A stretch of DNA of 64,000 bases. Source: Candidatus Saccharimonadota bacterium (GTDB lineage Bacteria; Patescibacteriota; Saccharimonadia; Saccharimonadales; Saccharimonadaceae). A program made the position numbers and the translations under genes. Location of the stretch: the NCBI GenBank assembly GCA_900555265.1, contig UNSL01000003.1, positions 47,716 to 111,715 of the forward strand, written 5' to 3'. The notes below the pieces were generated by a model that was not told the origin of the DNA, made no database searches, and was given only the letters and a program-made list of their open reading frames with translations. Shown here piece after piece: positions 42,564 to 51,917 of the stretch (positions are counted from its first letter, which is position 1; every line of letters starts with the position of its first letter).

Positions 42564-44309
42564 ATGCAGCGGCTTATTCGTTCAAGAACTGGTTGGTTGG
42601 CCATCGCTTTACTAGTAGTGATGGCGGCTTTTGTGTTGCGATTATTCCAATTGCAGATTTTGCAATATGGCAAGTATACGGAGTTGGCGCGGGCGAGTCA
42701 GCAGCGTCAATTTATTATTCCTGCGGAGCGCGGGAAAATTTACATGATGGACGGAAAAACGCCAGTTCCTGTGGTGCTTAATCAGGCGGTCTATACGGTG
42801 ATTGCGGATCCGCAGTCGATTGACGATAAAGAGCGGAGCCAGCTTGTTGACAGTTTGAGGGAGATTGCTGGCGGTGAAATGACGGAAAATGTATCCGAAA
42901 GGCTTAATAATAAAAAGTCGCGCTATGAAGTTTTAGCGAAAAATATCACCAGAACTCAAGCGGAAAAATTGAAAAAGAAAAACTTTGCGGGCGTGTTGTA
43001 TCAGCAAAGTTCTATTCGAAATTATCCTGAGGGCGAACTGGGCGCGCACGTGCTTGGATTTGTGAATGCGGCTGGCGAAGGTCAATATGGCGTCGAAGGT
43101 TCTTTGAATAAGCAACTTAAGGGTCGTGATGGATTGTTGCAATCTGTAACTGACGTGAGGAATATACCTTTGACGGTTGGAAAAAATAATATGCGAATCG
43201 AGGCGAAATCTGGCGACAATTTGGCGCTGACGGTGGACAGGAACATCCAAAGCCAGACTGAATTGGCGTTGAAAAAGGGAGTCGAAGCAGCTGGCGCCAC
43301 CGAGGGAAGCGTGATTGTTATGAATCCGAAAAACGGTCAAGTTTTGGCAATGGCGAATTATCCGACTTATAATCCGGCGGATTTTGCTAAGCAGAAAAAC
43401 GGGTCGGTGTTTGTGGATAGCGCGTCGATGGTGCCGTTTGAACCGGGATCGATTATCAAGTCCTTTAGTTTCGCTACGGCAATTGACAAGGGCGTTATTA
43501 CACCGTCCAGCACATATAATAATACCGATTGTATTAAAGTCGCTGACCGCACGATGTGTAATGTCTTGAGAGGTTTGGGCGGTCCAATGACGATTCAGGG
43601 GGCATTCAATAATTCGCTCAACGTTGGTACGATTACCGCGATTCGAAAATTAGGAAATGGCTCGCAGATTAATTTGCCGGCTCGTCAGACTTTGTATGAA
43701 TATTATCACGATAAATTTGGTTTTGGCGCTAAAACTGGAATTGAGCTGGGCGAGGCTTCGGGCTATATTTATCCGCCAGATAGCGCTGAAGGAAACGAGG
43801 TTCGTTATTCGGCTATGACTTACGGGCAAAGTATGAACTTGACTATGGTTCAAGTCGCGGCTGGATTTTCATCGCTGGTTAACGGCGGTCAATATTACAA
43901 ACCAACCATTCTCGTTGGTGCAATTGACGAATCTGGCAATTTGAAATCGTCGGAAAATAAAGTCATTCGCCAAACCGTAAGCGGCGGTACGTCATCGCAG
44001 ATGCGAACGATGCTAACGACGGCGCGCCGATCTTCATTCTTGTCAAAGAGCGACAAATCTGGCTATGAAATTGGTGGAAAAACTGGTACTTCTGAAGCGG
44101 TGGTTAATGGCGCTTACACACAGAAGGAAACGATTGCTACATATATTGGTTATGGCGGTGGAAAAAATGGCGCCGAATATGTCATAATGGTACGTGTAGC
44201 GGCTCCAGGCAAGGGGATTAATTTGCAGGGAAATCTTCACGCTGGACCAATTTTTACAGATATATCCAACTGGATGATTGATTATATGAAAATAGCACCA
44301 AAGGAATAA
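42564..44309 (+). CDS. ftsI: Class B penicillin-binding protein (FtsI/PBP2-like transpeptidase)
   Basis: The 581-aa protein has one N-terminal helix (about 12-32), a pedestal domain (about 45-210), and a transpeptidase domain with the active-site SxxK in PGSIIKSF (about 297-304), SxN as NNSLNVG and KTG in GGKTGTSEA (about 509-517). It crosslinks septal peptidoglycan with the SEDS partner FtsW, encoded two genes downstream. No PASTA domains. Confidence 0.93.
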   Translation: MQRLIRSRTGWLAIALLVVMAAFVLRLFQLQILQYGKYTELARASQQRQFIIPAERGKIYMMDGKTPVPVVLNQAVYTVIADPQSIDDKERSQLVDSLREIAGGEMTENVSERLNNKKSRYEVLAKNITRTQAEKLKKKNFAGVLYQQSSIRNYPEGELGAHVLGFVNAAGEGQYGVEGSLNKQLKGRDGLLQSVTDVRNIPLTVGKNNMRIEAKSGDNLALTVDRNIQSQTELALKKGVEAAGATEGSVIVMNPKNGQVLAMANYPTYNPADFAKQKNGSVFVDSASMVPFEPGSIIKSFSFATAIDKGVITPSSTYNNTDCIKVADRTMCNVLRGLGGPMTIQGAFNNSLNVGTITAIRKLGNGSQINLPARQTLYEYYHDKFGFGAKTGIELGEASGYIYPPDSAEGNEVRYSAMTYGQSMNLTMVQVAAGFSSLVNGGQYYKPTILVGAIDESGNLKSSENKVIRQTVSGGTSSQMRTMLTTARRSSFLSKSDKSGYEIGGKTGTSEAVVNGAYTQKETIATYIGYGGGKNGAEYVIMVRVAAPGKGINLQGNLHAGPIFTDISNWMIDYMKIAPKE

Positions 44310-44311
44310 AT

Positions 44312-45349
44312 ATGGGAATAGCTTTACAAACAATGACCAATGAATTGACGCACGTGTTTTTACTGAGCGTCGGCGCGTTTTTACTAGCGATGTTTTTAAC
44401 GCCAATTTATACGTTTTTCGCTTATCGATATCGCTTCTGGAAACGCCAAAGGTCGGAAAGCACTGATGGGAAAAAGCTAAAGGTTTTTGCCAAATTCCAA
44501 GCGGCAAAATTGCGGCGAAACATCCCGACGATGGCTGGAGTGATTGGCGTAATTTCAATCTTTGTGGTGACGATTTTCTTCAATTTAGACCGAGCGCAGA
44601 CCTGGCTTCCTTTGGCGGCGTTGGTTGGCGGCGGAATTGTCGGGCTAATTGACGATATTATTAATCTGCGCGGTTTGGGCGGCGGCGCGGCTGGACTTCG
44701 TAGTCCAGTGAAGTTTGCGCTGATTACGTTGATTGGCGTGGTGCTTGGTTGGTTTTTCTTTGCCAAACTGGGTGTGGCAAGTTTCCATGTGCCGTTTGTG
44801 GGCGAGGTGAATATTGGTTGGTTGATTGTTCCTTTGTTCGCATTTGCGGTGGTGGCTACTGGTAACGCTGTTAATATTTCTGACGGAATGGATGGGCTGG
44901 CAGGTGGGCTGCTTGGTATTAGCTTTGGGGCGTTTGGTGTGATTGCCTTATTGCAACAACATGTTATATTGGCGGGATTCTGCTTTACGGTTGTCGGAGT
45001 GCTCTTGAGCTATTTGTGGTTCAATATTTACCCAGCTCGATTCTTTATGGGTGACGTTGGAAGTTTTGCTTATGGCGCGTGTTTAGGCGTTGTGGCAATG
45101 CTGACCGACTCTTTGCTCCTACTTCCTGTGATTGGCTTACTATTTGTAATTGAGGCGGGATCAAGCTTGACTCAAATCGTCAGCAAGAAGCTGTTTAAGA
45201 GAAAGATTTTCCTATCCGCGCCGATTCATCATCACTTGGAGGCGATTGGTTGGCCAGAAACTAAAGTGACGATGCGCTTCTGGGTTATTGGCTGTGTGAT
45301 GGCGTTTATCGGCGTGATGCTGGCGCTTGCTGGAGGTCATATTGCGTAA
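44312..45349 (+). CDS. mraY: Phospho-N-acetylmuramoyl-pentapeptide transferase
   Basis: MraY makes lipid I at the inner face of the membrane. The 345-aa protein has about ten helices, the catalytic GLIDDIINLRG (about 110-120), NAVNISDGMDGLAGG (about 185-199) and the C-terminal IHHHLEAIGWPE. It begins 2 nt after ftsI ends, with AAGGAATAA upstream, and overlaps ftsW. Confidence 0.95.
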   Translation: MGIALQTMTNELTHVFLLSVGAFLLAMFLTPIYTFFAYRYRFWKRQRSESTDGKKLKVFAKFQAAKLRRNIPTMAGVIGVISIFVVTIFFNLDRAQTWLPLAALVGGGIVGLIDDIINLRGLGGGAAGLRSPVKFALITLIGVVLGWFFFAKLGVASFHVPFVGEVNIGWLIVPLFAFAVVATGNAVNISDGMDGLAGGLLGISFGAFGVIALLQQHVILAGFCFTVVGVLLSYLWFNIYPARFFMGDVGSFAYGACLGVVAMLTDSLLLLPVIGLLFVIEAGSSLTQIVSKKLFKRKIFLSAPIHHHLEAIGWPETKVTMRFWVIGCVMAFIGVMLALAGGHIA

Positions 45350-46634
45350 TTCGGTCGCCAAAAATCGTCAATCTATCACTCAGCCGGTTCGAAGTCATCG
45401 ACCGATGTATCAGATTGTGCTTTATATGGGACTTTTGCTGCTACTTGGTCTGATTGTTATGTATGCGCTGGGGCCGCAACGCGCTAATGTGATGAACTAT
45501 GCTTACGGCACGAATTATAGCGATACGTATTTCTTTGGCAAGCAGCTGACGAGTGTGTTTATTGCCATAGTGGCTTTTTCTGCGTTTTACTTTACGCCGT
45601 ACAAATGGTTTATTGGCGAGAGATCAAAATACATTCTTTACGCTGGATTTGCGCTATGTATTTTACTATTTCTCTCGGGCGCGGTACTTCATTTGTCATT
45701 TGCGCAAGAAACTAACGGTGCATATCGATGGTTTCAATTGGGCGTACTGGGAAGTTTCCAGCCGTCAGAACTGCTTAAATATGGCGTGCTGTTGTTTTTG
45801 GCGGGATTTTTAGGGCGGCGGTCGCAACAGGGAAAATTGAACGACATTCAGGAAACTATTATTCCGTTGGGCATTATTTCCGGCTTGTCGCTGCTGATGA
45901 TTGTGTTTTTACAAAAAGACTTGGGAACGGGAATTTCGTTGATAGCGATTATTTTATCAATGATTTTGGTGGCTGGAATTGATTGGAAGATTTTCAAGAA
46001 GATTCTGGCGATTGTTGCACTTTGTGGTTTGGTGATGATTTTTACATCGCCGCACCGAATCGAGCGCGTGATGACTTTCGTGCAGGGCGATAGTCACAAA
46101 GGGACGAGCAGTCAGGAGAACAAGAATTATCACATTCAGCAGGCCAGAATTGCGATTGGTTCTGGTGGGCTTCTGGGGCTTGGAATTGGTAAGAGCGTTC
46201 AGGCGACAGGATATCTTCCAGAGGCGACTAACGACTCAATTTTTGCCGTCATGGGAGAAACATTTGGCTTTGTCGGTCTAATGGCTATATTGGCGCTATT
46301 TACAGCTTTATTGTTGTCGATTTTGCACGTAGCCGCGAGGCTTCCGAACGTAACGTTGCGGCTAATTGTGGCGGGAATTTTTGGCTGGATTGCTTCTCAC
46401 GTGATACTGAATATTGCCGCAATGACAGGGTTGGCGCCGCTTACTGGAATCCCATTGCCATTATTAAGCTATGGCGGTACAAGTATGCTGTTTATCGCGG
46501 CAGCGCTCGGTTTAGTTTTTCAAATTTCCAAATATACGTCACATAAAGCATTAGAGGAGGGTGAAAGTGGCCAAGATTTTAGCGGTCGGCGGCGGCTCAG
46601 GCGGACACGTTACGCCAGTGGTAGCCGTATTTAG
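45342..46634 (+). CDS. ftsW: SEDS-family glycosyltransferase FtsW
   Basis: I favour TTG 45342, since GGAGG lies 5 nt upstream; TTG 45327 in the same frame is also possible. The protein has about ten helices, the GAYRWFQLGVLGSFQPSELLKYG loop (in pieces about 130-152) and the large loop with NDSIFAVMGETFGF and later GIPLPLLSYGGTSM near the C-terminus, the classic SEDS signature. It polymerises septal peptidoglycan with FtsI. The end overlaps murG. Confidence 0.94.
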   Translation: MRNSVAKNRQSITQPVRSHRPMYQIVLYMGLLLLLGLIVMYALGPQRANVMNYAYGTNYSDTYFFGKQLTSVFIAIVAFSAFYFTPYKWFIGERSKYILYAGFALCILLFLSGAVLHLSFAQETNGAYRWFQLGVLGSFQPSELLKYGVLLFLAGFLGRRSQQGKLNDIQETIIPLGIISGLSLLMIVFLQKDLGTGISLIAIILSMILVAGIDWKIFKKILAIVALCGLVMIFTSPHRIERVMTFVQGDSHKGTSSQENKNYHIQQARIAIGSGGLLGLGIGKSVQATGYLPEATNDSIFAVMGETFGFVGLMAILALFTALLLSILHVAARLPNVTLRLIVAGIFGWIASHVILNIAAMTGLAPLTGIPLPLLSYGGTSMLFIAAALGLVFQISKYTSHKALEEGESGQDFSGRRRLRRTRYASGSRI

Positions 46635-47730
46635 AGAATTACAGAAAACCGGTGATCACGAGCTTCGTTTTTGGTGCGATAAAAAATTTGGCGCCAGCGC
46701 ACGCGGGATTTTTGCTAAGTTCGATGAAAATATTCCGGTCGATTTGATTATTGCTGGAAAATTACGCCGATATCACGGAAAAAGTATCTCATTTCATCTA
46801 CATCCATCAATTTTATTTCCAAATTTGCGCGACGGTTTTAAGGTGATGGTTGGATTTTTCCAGAGTTTGTTTAAGCTTATGAAGTGGCGTCCAGACGTTA
46901 TTTTCATTAAGGGCGGATATGTTTGTCTGCCGGTTGGCTATGCGGCTCGGCTATTAAGAATCCCGTTGGTTTTGCATGATTCTGACGCGCATCCAGGTTT
47001 GACGAATCGTTTGCTGAGTCCCTTCGCAAAAGCTATCGGCACGGGCGCGCCGCTTGAATATTACAATTATCCACCAGAAAAAGCTTCATATGTTGGCATT
47101 CCAGTTGCGCCAGAATTCCATCCATATTCTGAGGCTGAGAGGAAAGAATTGAAGGAAAAATTGGGCTTTAATGTCAATAAACCGCTAGTTGTTATCACTG
47201 GCGGTGGACTTGGTGCAGGTCGAATTAATTCCGCGATTGTAGCAATTAGGAAAAACCTGCTTTCTGAGGCTTCGGTATTTTTGATATCGGGAAATCAGCA
47301 ATATGAAGAAATTCTCAAGCAAACCGACGAGCGGGAGGGCTGGCGATTGCAGGCGTTTGTTCACAACGGAATGGCGGAAGTTTTGGCGGCGGCGGATATA
47401 GTCGTGACCAGGGCAGGGGCGACCACTCTTTTGGAATTAGCGGCGCTACATAAACCGACAATCATCATCCCCAACGGCCATTTGACAGGCGGTCATCAAT
47501 TGAAAAACGCTAAAGTTTACCAGGACGCATTAGCGGCGTTGATAGTTTCCGAAGACGAGTTGGATAAGGACAATCAAATCTTGGCACGAAAAATAATTGG
47601 CGTATTAAAATCTCAGAAAATTCTTAAAGGTCTGGGCGATAACTTCGGTAAATTTGCCAAGCCAAACGCGGCTAAAGATATGGCGAAGATTATTCTTACT
47701 ACGGTGCGAAGGCAGGGCAGGCGAAAGTGA
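46567..47730 (+). CDS. murG: UDP-GlcNAc--lipid I N-acetylglucosaminyltransferase
   Basis: I favour GTG 46567, which has GAGGAGG 6 nt upstream; GTG 46561 directly abuts that site. MurG converts lipid I to lipid II. Visible: AVGGGSGGHVTPV at the start, the HDSDAHPGLTNRLL helix, VITGGGLGAGRINSAI (about 218-233) and the donor site VVTRAGATTLLELAALHKPTIIIP. It overlaps ftsW and ftsQ. Confidence 0.95.
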   Translation: MAKILAVGGGSGGHVTPVVAVFRELQKTGDHELRFWCDKKFGASARGIFAKFDENIPVDLIIAGKLRRYHGKSISFHLHPSILFPNLRDGFKVMVGFFQSLFKLMKWRPDVIFIKGGYVCLPVGYAARLLRIPLVLHDSDAHPGLTNRLLSPFAKAIGTGAPLEYYNYPPEKASYVGIPVAPEFHPYSEAERKELKEKLGFNVNKPLVVITGGGLGAGRINSAIVAIRKNLLSEASVFLISGNQQYEEILKQTDEREGWRLQAFVHNGMAEVLAAADIVVTRAGATTLLELAALHKPTIIIPNGHLTGGHQLKNAKVYQDALAALIVSEDELDKDNQILARKIIGVLKSQKILKGLGDNFGKFAKPNAAKDMAKIILTTVRRQGRRK

Positions 47731-48641
47731 AATTCCCCTTCTCTAAGAAAAAATCGGACGAAAATCTAAGTCGTCGAGAAATCGCGGCGCGTCGTCGAAC
47801 CGAGAATTACGAGGATTTGCCTACCCAATCGTATCGTCGGAACAGGACGCTTAATAGCCGCCAAACATCCTCCCCTTTGGAGACTTCTGAGAGGCTTGAG
47901 ACTCACGAATTGGTAAAAAAGCGTCGCCGTGTAATGCGGAAAATGTTTGCGACTGCGGTAAGCCTGCTTGTTGTGATATTTCTTTTGTTTCAATTGACAA
48001 TCAATATTTCAATCCAAACTCCCGACGCAAAAAGTTCCAGCAACGCTAGTAAATACGTGAGCGTTCTTAATGAGTATTACAGTGCTCATCCGGCGGAGAG
48101 GTTTCGGTTCTTCCTCAATAATAATGACCTAAAGCAATTCTTTTTACAGAAAGCTCCTGAGGTAAAAAACATTCGCGTGGAGGGAGATTTTCTAGCGCGA
48201 TCAGCTGTTAAGTTGACGTTTCGGCAGCCGGTGGCTCAGTGGTCTTCTGGAGATAAGATTTATTTTGTTGATGATAGCGGTGTTACTTTTGAACAGAATT
48301 ATTTTGCCGCGCCTACGGTTGCTGTTCGTGATGAAAGTGGCCTACCGACTAGAGGCGGTCAAGAAGTTATCAATCGTCAATTCTTGAGTTTCCTTGGTCA
48401 AGCCGTGTCTGAATTTTCGCAACATAAAATGAATGTTTCAGAGGTTATTCTGCCGGCTAATACTGTACGCCAAGTTTGGTTTAAGGTCGAGGGCAGGGAG
48501 ACTCAGATTCGTATGACGGTGGATAGGTCTGCTCAAGCTCAGGTTAAACAGGCGATAGCTACTTTGAGTTATTTGGATAACAATGGCGCAAAGCCAGGGT
48601 ATATAGACGTTAGGGTAGATCAGAGGTCATTCTATAAGTAG
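47727..48641 (+). CDS. ftsQ: FtsQ/DivIB-family division protein
   Basis: The 304-aa protein has a long, basic cytoplasmic N-terminus (1-70, many RR pairs), one helix (about 72-92), and an extracytoplasmic part with a POTRA-like region (about 105-180) and FtsQ beta domain. It bridges FtsL/FtsI and other divisome parts. GTG start overlapping the murG stop (GTGA). It is the last gene of the cluster; ftsA and ftsZ do not follow. Confidence 0.85.
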   Translation: MKFPFSKKKSDENLSRREIAARRRTENYEDLPTQSYRRNRTLNSRQTSSPLETSERLETHELVKKRRRVMRKMFATAVSLLVVIFLLFQLTINISIQTPDAKSSSNASKYVSVLNEYYSAHPAERFRFFLNNNDLKQFFLQKAPEVKNIRVEGDFLARSAVKLTFRQPVAQWSSGDKIYFVDDSGVTFEQNYFAAPTVAVRDESGLPTRGGQEVINRQFLSFLGQAVSEFSQHKMNVSEVILPANTVRQVWFKVEGRETQIRMTVDRSAQAQVKQAIATLSYLDNNGAKPGYIDVRVDQRSFYK

Positions 48642-48648
48642 GGCGGTC

Positions 48649-48682
48649 AACTTCTCTTCTGAATAGAGTAAGTTCTCTTTTT
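48649..48682 (+). terminator. Terminator after ftsQ
   Basis: AACTTCTCT pairs with AGAG-T-AAGTT (one bulge), then CTCTTTTTG. Confidence 0.65.
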
Positions 48683-49392
48683 GTTCTATTTCTGTATGGC
48701 GTAGAAAATATATATAACAATATAAAAATATGCAAAAGTCAAATAATCGCAAAATGATAAGCTAGGGGAGTAGGGCAATAAAAATATAAAAATGTCAAAT
48801 AATATAAAATGCGTTGTGGAAAACTTAACGAGCTTACGGCGCGCATACTCAGAGTTTATATTGATGTAAAAATATCAATGTAGCACTCCGGTATGTGTAG
48901 TGCTGGAATTAAAAATTAAAAAAATATTTTTTAAGTTCGTATTTTGTTGGTGTATTTTTTTATAAAAGACAGTAATAGAGAATCCCCTAGCCGAATTACC
49001 AGAAAAAGTTCGTTTTTAAGGTGTTAGCGAATATATATAGACATATGTATATTCATCTTTGGAATGTATTTATTATTGCGTAAAAGGTACATTGTGCGAC
49101 ATTAAAACTATATCTAAAACACGACTATTCTATCGTCTTTCTTCGCGATAAATTTATCTCATTTTCACCAAATCAACCTTGTCGTTTACTATTTTATAGA
49201 CCGCCCTATTTGTCGGCTTGGTGTGTTTTATGTTGTATATTGGTTTATCTGCATTGGTTCGGATTTATAATTTGTGCTTGTATTACACAAAATTTATCAA
49301 TATAAATACTCAGCCGATTCGGCTTTATGCATGCTTAAAAATTACTAATAATTAGTTCGTATTTTGTTCTATTATTTTTTTAATCGCTAGTT
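48683..49392. other. About 710 bp without genes, A/T-rich with small hairpins
   Basis: No supported coding frame. Contains inverted repeats: ATTGAT/ATCAAT (48860-48879), AGCACT/AGTGCT (48882-48904) and GAATATA...TATATTC (about 49028-49053). A direct repeat AGTTCGTATTTTGTT occurs at 48934-48948 and 49354-49368. It may hold a small RNA or be decayed DNA. Confidence 0.5.
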
Positions 49393-49890
49393 TTACGAAA
49401 GAGCTTGGGTGATTCTGTGCTTAATTATTTCACTGTTCCATTCGCCTGCCTTAAATCGCAGTAGGGGCATATTAGTATTGGACATGATCGAATTGACGAA
49501 ATCGTCGCGCGTTTTTCGATCGGGCTGATTGTGAGTATTGTCATCAAGCTCAATAGCTATGAGAGGCTTCATATCATTGGTGCAAATTAGAAAATCTACA
49601 GACTTGCCGTTTATTCTCGCGAAAGCCGCTTTCCAGCTTTGCCCTTTTATTTCATGATCTAAAAACATGCTTAAATGAGCCTGAGGTATAATTACACATC
49701 CGTTTACCGCTTCGTGTAGTGTTTTGTAAAACGATAATTCACTTGGCGTCATTGCGCAAGATTTTTTAATGTATACATATTCTTTCTTTATTGGGGTTTT
49801 AATTGGGCTTGTGTCGCCGTCAGTCCCCTGCCTTGCTTTAATTACCAGAAAAATAATTGCGGCTACTACTATAAATATAAGCGCTTCCAT
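49393..49890 (-). CDS. DUF2726-family protein with membrane anchor
   Basis: The 165-aa protein starts with a hydrophobic helix (about 4-18) and then has a nuclease-like fold pattern: MTPSELSFYKTLHEAV, then GKSVDFLICTNDMKPLIAIELDDNTHN (in pieces, about 93-119), and a final PLLRF. The D-x(n)-ELD arrangement resembles restriction-endonuclease-like folds in DUF2726. Function unknown. Its upstream region is AT-rich, diverging from a small membrane protein gene. Confidence 0.72.
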   Translation of the reverse strand: MEALIFIVVAAIIFLVIKARQGTDGDTSPIKTPIKKEYVYIKKSCAMTPSELSFYKTLHEAVNGCVIIPQAHLSMFLDHEIKGQSWKAAFARINGKSVDFLICTNDMKPLIAIELDDNTHNQPDRKTRDDFVNSIMSNTNMPLLRFKAGEWNSEIIKHRITQALS

Positions 49891-49954
49891 AAGATTAGTT
49901 TATCATATGTTGATAATAAATGCTTACGATTTTTAGGCTTTATCGTTGCGGTGA

Positions 49955-49960
49955 TATAAT
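49955..49960 (+). promoter_or_regulatory. Extended -10 box (TGATATAAT)
   Basis: Precedes the small membrane protein gene with a leader of about 22 nt holding CGGAG. Confidence 0.5.
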
Positions 49961-49988
49961 AAGAGTGATAATTTTATCGGAGATATTT

Positions 49989-50546
49989 ATGGCTTTTTTA
50001 AATTATAATAAAGATGAAAAGTTGGAATTCAATTATAAGAGAGCGTGTGGATTGTGGCTAATTGTAATAGCGGCGATTATTTCAATAGCTACTTTAATGG
50101 GAGGAAAGCAAATAATAAATATGCAGATATTTAGTATTGGGTATGTTATTAGTTTTTTCTCAATCAACATGAATAAAAAGGTGTTGAATAGGCTATCCAA
50201 TGGTCCTTCGAGTGAATTTCAAAAGAAAGTATCTTTATATGCCGTTATTTCATTATTTATCTTAATGGTTTTGCTGGGCGGACCATTCTTTGCGACTGAA
50301 AATTGGAGATTGATTTGGCTAGGAGCGCTGATGGCAACCGCGCTGCATTTTTTCCTGTATTATTTTGTGCATGGAAAATCAATGATATATCTAGGTCTTA
50401 TTTGCGCCATTAATGTTTTTGTAGGGTATATTTTTACTGATATTCCATTAGAGGTGATAGCATATATTGACTCGGCAATTAAGCTTGTATTTGGAATATA
50501 TTTACTATTTTTTTCAAAGCCATCAAAAAAGACACCTCGTTTTTGA
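49989..50546 (+). CDS. Small polytopic membrane protein, 185 aa
   Basis: I chose ATG 49989 because the TATAAT at 49955 lies upstream and CGGAG is 6 nt before it; the frame is open further back to 49920. Five to six hydrophobic helices (about 22-42, 48-64, 80-102, 108-126, 130-150, 155-175 from this start). I do not recognise the family. It stands alone. Confidence 0.65.
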   Translation: MAFLNYNKDEKLEFNYKRACGLWLIVIAAIISIATLMGGKQIINMQIFSIGYVISFFSINMNKKVLNRLSNGPSSEFQKKVSLYAVISLFILMVLLGGPFFATENWRLIWLGALMATALHFFLYYFVHGKSMIYLGLICAINVFVGYIFTDIPLEVIAYIDSAIKLVFGIYLLFFSKPSKKTPRF

Positions 50547-50858
50547 TATGTCTTCATGCAACCGTCCTCAAGAGGCAGAGTAGGTCGACATATTATTATG
50601 ATGTCAGCAGTTCCCTAATAATTTAAACATTTATACAGTTTTGGTGGTGTTTAGAGGTAATGCATCAGTCAAAATAAAATAAGACAGCCCGCGTTGCTCT
50701 AACATAAGAGGGGTATTGCTGTCTTACACTGCCATATTACTACAACCATCATTGAAAAATCAATAATATCGCCTTTCGTTATAATGCCCCAACAATCTAA
50801 ATACCGATAATTCCCTAAGAGCTACGTTTTACCTTTACTCCTGACGCCCTAGAGGTGA
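50547..50858. other. Non-coding region with strong inverted repeats
   Basis: No supported gene. TAAGACAGC (50680-50688) pairs perfectly with GCTGTCTTA (50718-50726), enclosing CTCT/AGAG (50697-50710). Another repeat is ATATGTC (50546-50552) with GACATAT (50587-50593), enclosing CCTC-AA-GAGG. On the minus strand the first hairpin is followed by TTATTTTATTTT and would act as a terminator, though no minus-strand gene is seen there. Confidence 0.5.
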
Positions 50859-50864
50859 TATAAT
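50859..50864 (+). promoter_or_regulatory. Extended -10 box (TGATATAAT) of speD
   Basis: TATAAT is 9 nt before the speD ATG, with no ribosome site in between. Confidence 0.55.
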
Positions 50865-50873
50865 TACTACAAT

Positions 50874-51218
50874 ATGCATGCCGCGGTCCAATCTATAACC
50901 ATAAAGGTGAGCGAAGTTGATTCTGCTTTGCTTAATGACGCGGATGAGCTGCAGAAATTGTTAAGAAATGTTACGGAATTGGCAGACTTACATTCTTTGG
51001 AATCGGTGATGCATCAATTTTCTCCGCAAGGAATTAGCGCCGCTCTGCTTTTGTCGGAGTCGCACATCGCGATTCATACGTGGCCGGAAAGCGGCGTGGC
51101 GTATATAGCGATGACAACTTGTAAAATGCTGGATGATGATAAATTGCAACAAATAAAAGAGCTGATTGCACGGTTGTTGGATGTAGAAAACATAATTATG
51201 AAAGAAATGGCAATGTAA
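50874..51218 (+). CDS. speD: S-adenosylmethionine decarboxylase proenzyme, short prokaryotic type
   Basis: The 114-aa proenzyme self-cleaves to make the pyruvoyl group used to decarboxylate SAM. The processing site LSESHIAIHTWPESG (about 61-75) is intact, with the Ser that becomes the pyruvoyl group and the catalytic His. A Cys follows in MTTCK. First gene of a polyamine operon with the spermidine synthase at 51918. Confidence 0.92.
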   Translation: MHAAVQSITIKVSEVDSALLNDADELQKLLRNVTELADLHSLESVMHQFSPQGISAALLLSESHIAIHTWPESGVAYIAMTTCKMLDDDKLQQIKELIARLLDVENIIMKEMAM

Positions 51219-51219
51219 T

Positions 51220-51906
51220 ATGAAACGAACCAAAGCGCGACTTAAAATTAATCAGATTTTGACCGGCAAGAAGACTAATTTACGAGTTGTTGGCTGTTTG
51301 CTTTTTCGCGAATGGGATAAGAAAGATAAGCGATTTTACTACTGGGAAGAGTGGGAGATTACCGGGCTGGCTGATTATGATAGCTGGGTGGAATATGATC
51401 ACAGCGATCAAACCGTTTCTCTGTATGAGCCGATTCGTTTTACTCAGGCAATTGATCCAACGCAATTGGAAAAAGGTCAATCATTCACCGTTTCCGAGCA
51501 GGATGACAAGGATCACGTTGTGGTGGTTGACGAGGTTGGAATTGGTGAAATTATGAACATTAAGGGCAAAAACACATACCAAGTTTTCCCGAAAGAACTG
51601 ATGGCGTACGCTACTTTGAAAGATACTGGCGCACCGAAAAACCGTCAGTTGATCACGATTGAGAAGTACAACAATCGCGAGTACGACGCTTACCGTAAGG
51701 TTCGGTTGAGTGATAAAGAGCAAAAGGAAATGTTCGGCAGAACCATTAAGCCAATTGACTGGACGACGATTATAGTTATTGCCATATTTATCGCTATTAT
51801 TTTGTTTGCGTTCATCTTCGACAACAATTCCGACAGCAGTAATGGCGGAGGTCACGGCGGATCACGCAGTGTTTACGGCGGCAGCAGCGGCGGGCTTGGT
51901 AAATAA
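51220..51906 (+). CDS. DUF4178 membrane-anchored protein
   Basis: The 228-aa protein has a DUF4178-like beta-rich domain (about 15-165; WEEWEITG, then SWVEYDHSD) facing the cytoplasm or outside, one C-terminal helix (about 178-198), and a Ser/Gly-rich tail. DUF4178 genes are often found next to polyamine aminopropyltransferase genes, as here. It begins 1 nt after speD ends. Molecular role unknown. Confidence 0.7.
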   Translation: MKRTKARLKINQILTGKKTNLRVVGCLLFREWDKKDKRFYYWEEWEITGLADYDSWVEYDHSDQTVSLYEPIRFTQAIDPTQLEKGQSFTVSEQDDKDHVVVVDEVGIGEIMNIKGKNTYQVFPKELMAYATLKDTGAPKNRQLITIEKYNNREYDAYRKVRLSDKEQKEMFGRTIKPIDWTTIIVIAIFIAIILFAFIFDNNSDSSNGGGHGGSRSVYGGSSGGLGK

Positions 51907-51917
51907 AAGGAGTTATA

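Noticed and set aside
48639..49208. Inverted repeat TAGGGCGGTC / GACCGCCCTA flanking the gene-free stretch
   Set aside because: Ten bases over about 560 bp is not far from chance, there is no transposase remnant, and one copy includes the ftsQ stop codon.
50360..50557. Minus-strand 65-codon ORF
   Set aside because: It lies opposite the small membrane protein gene and has no ribosome site or family features.
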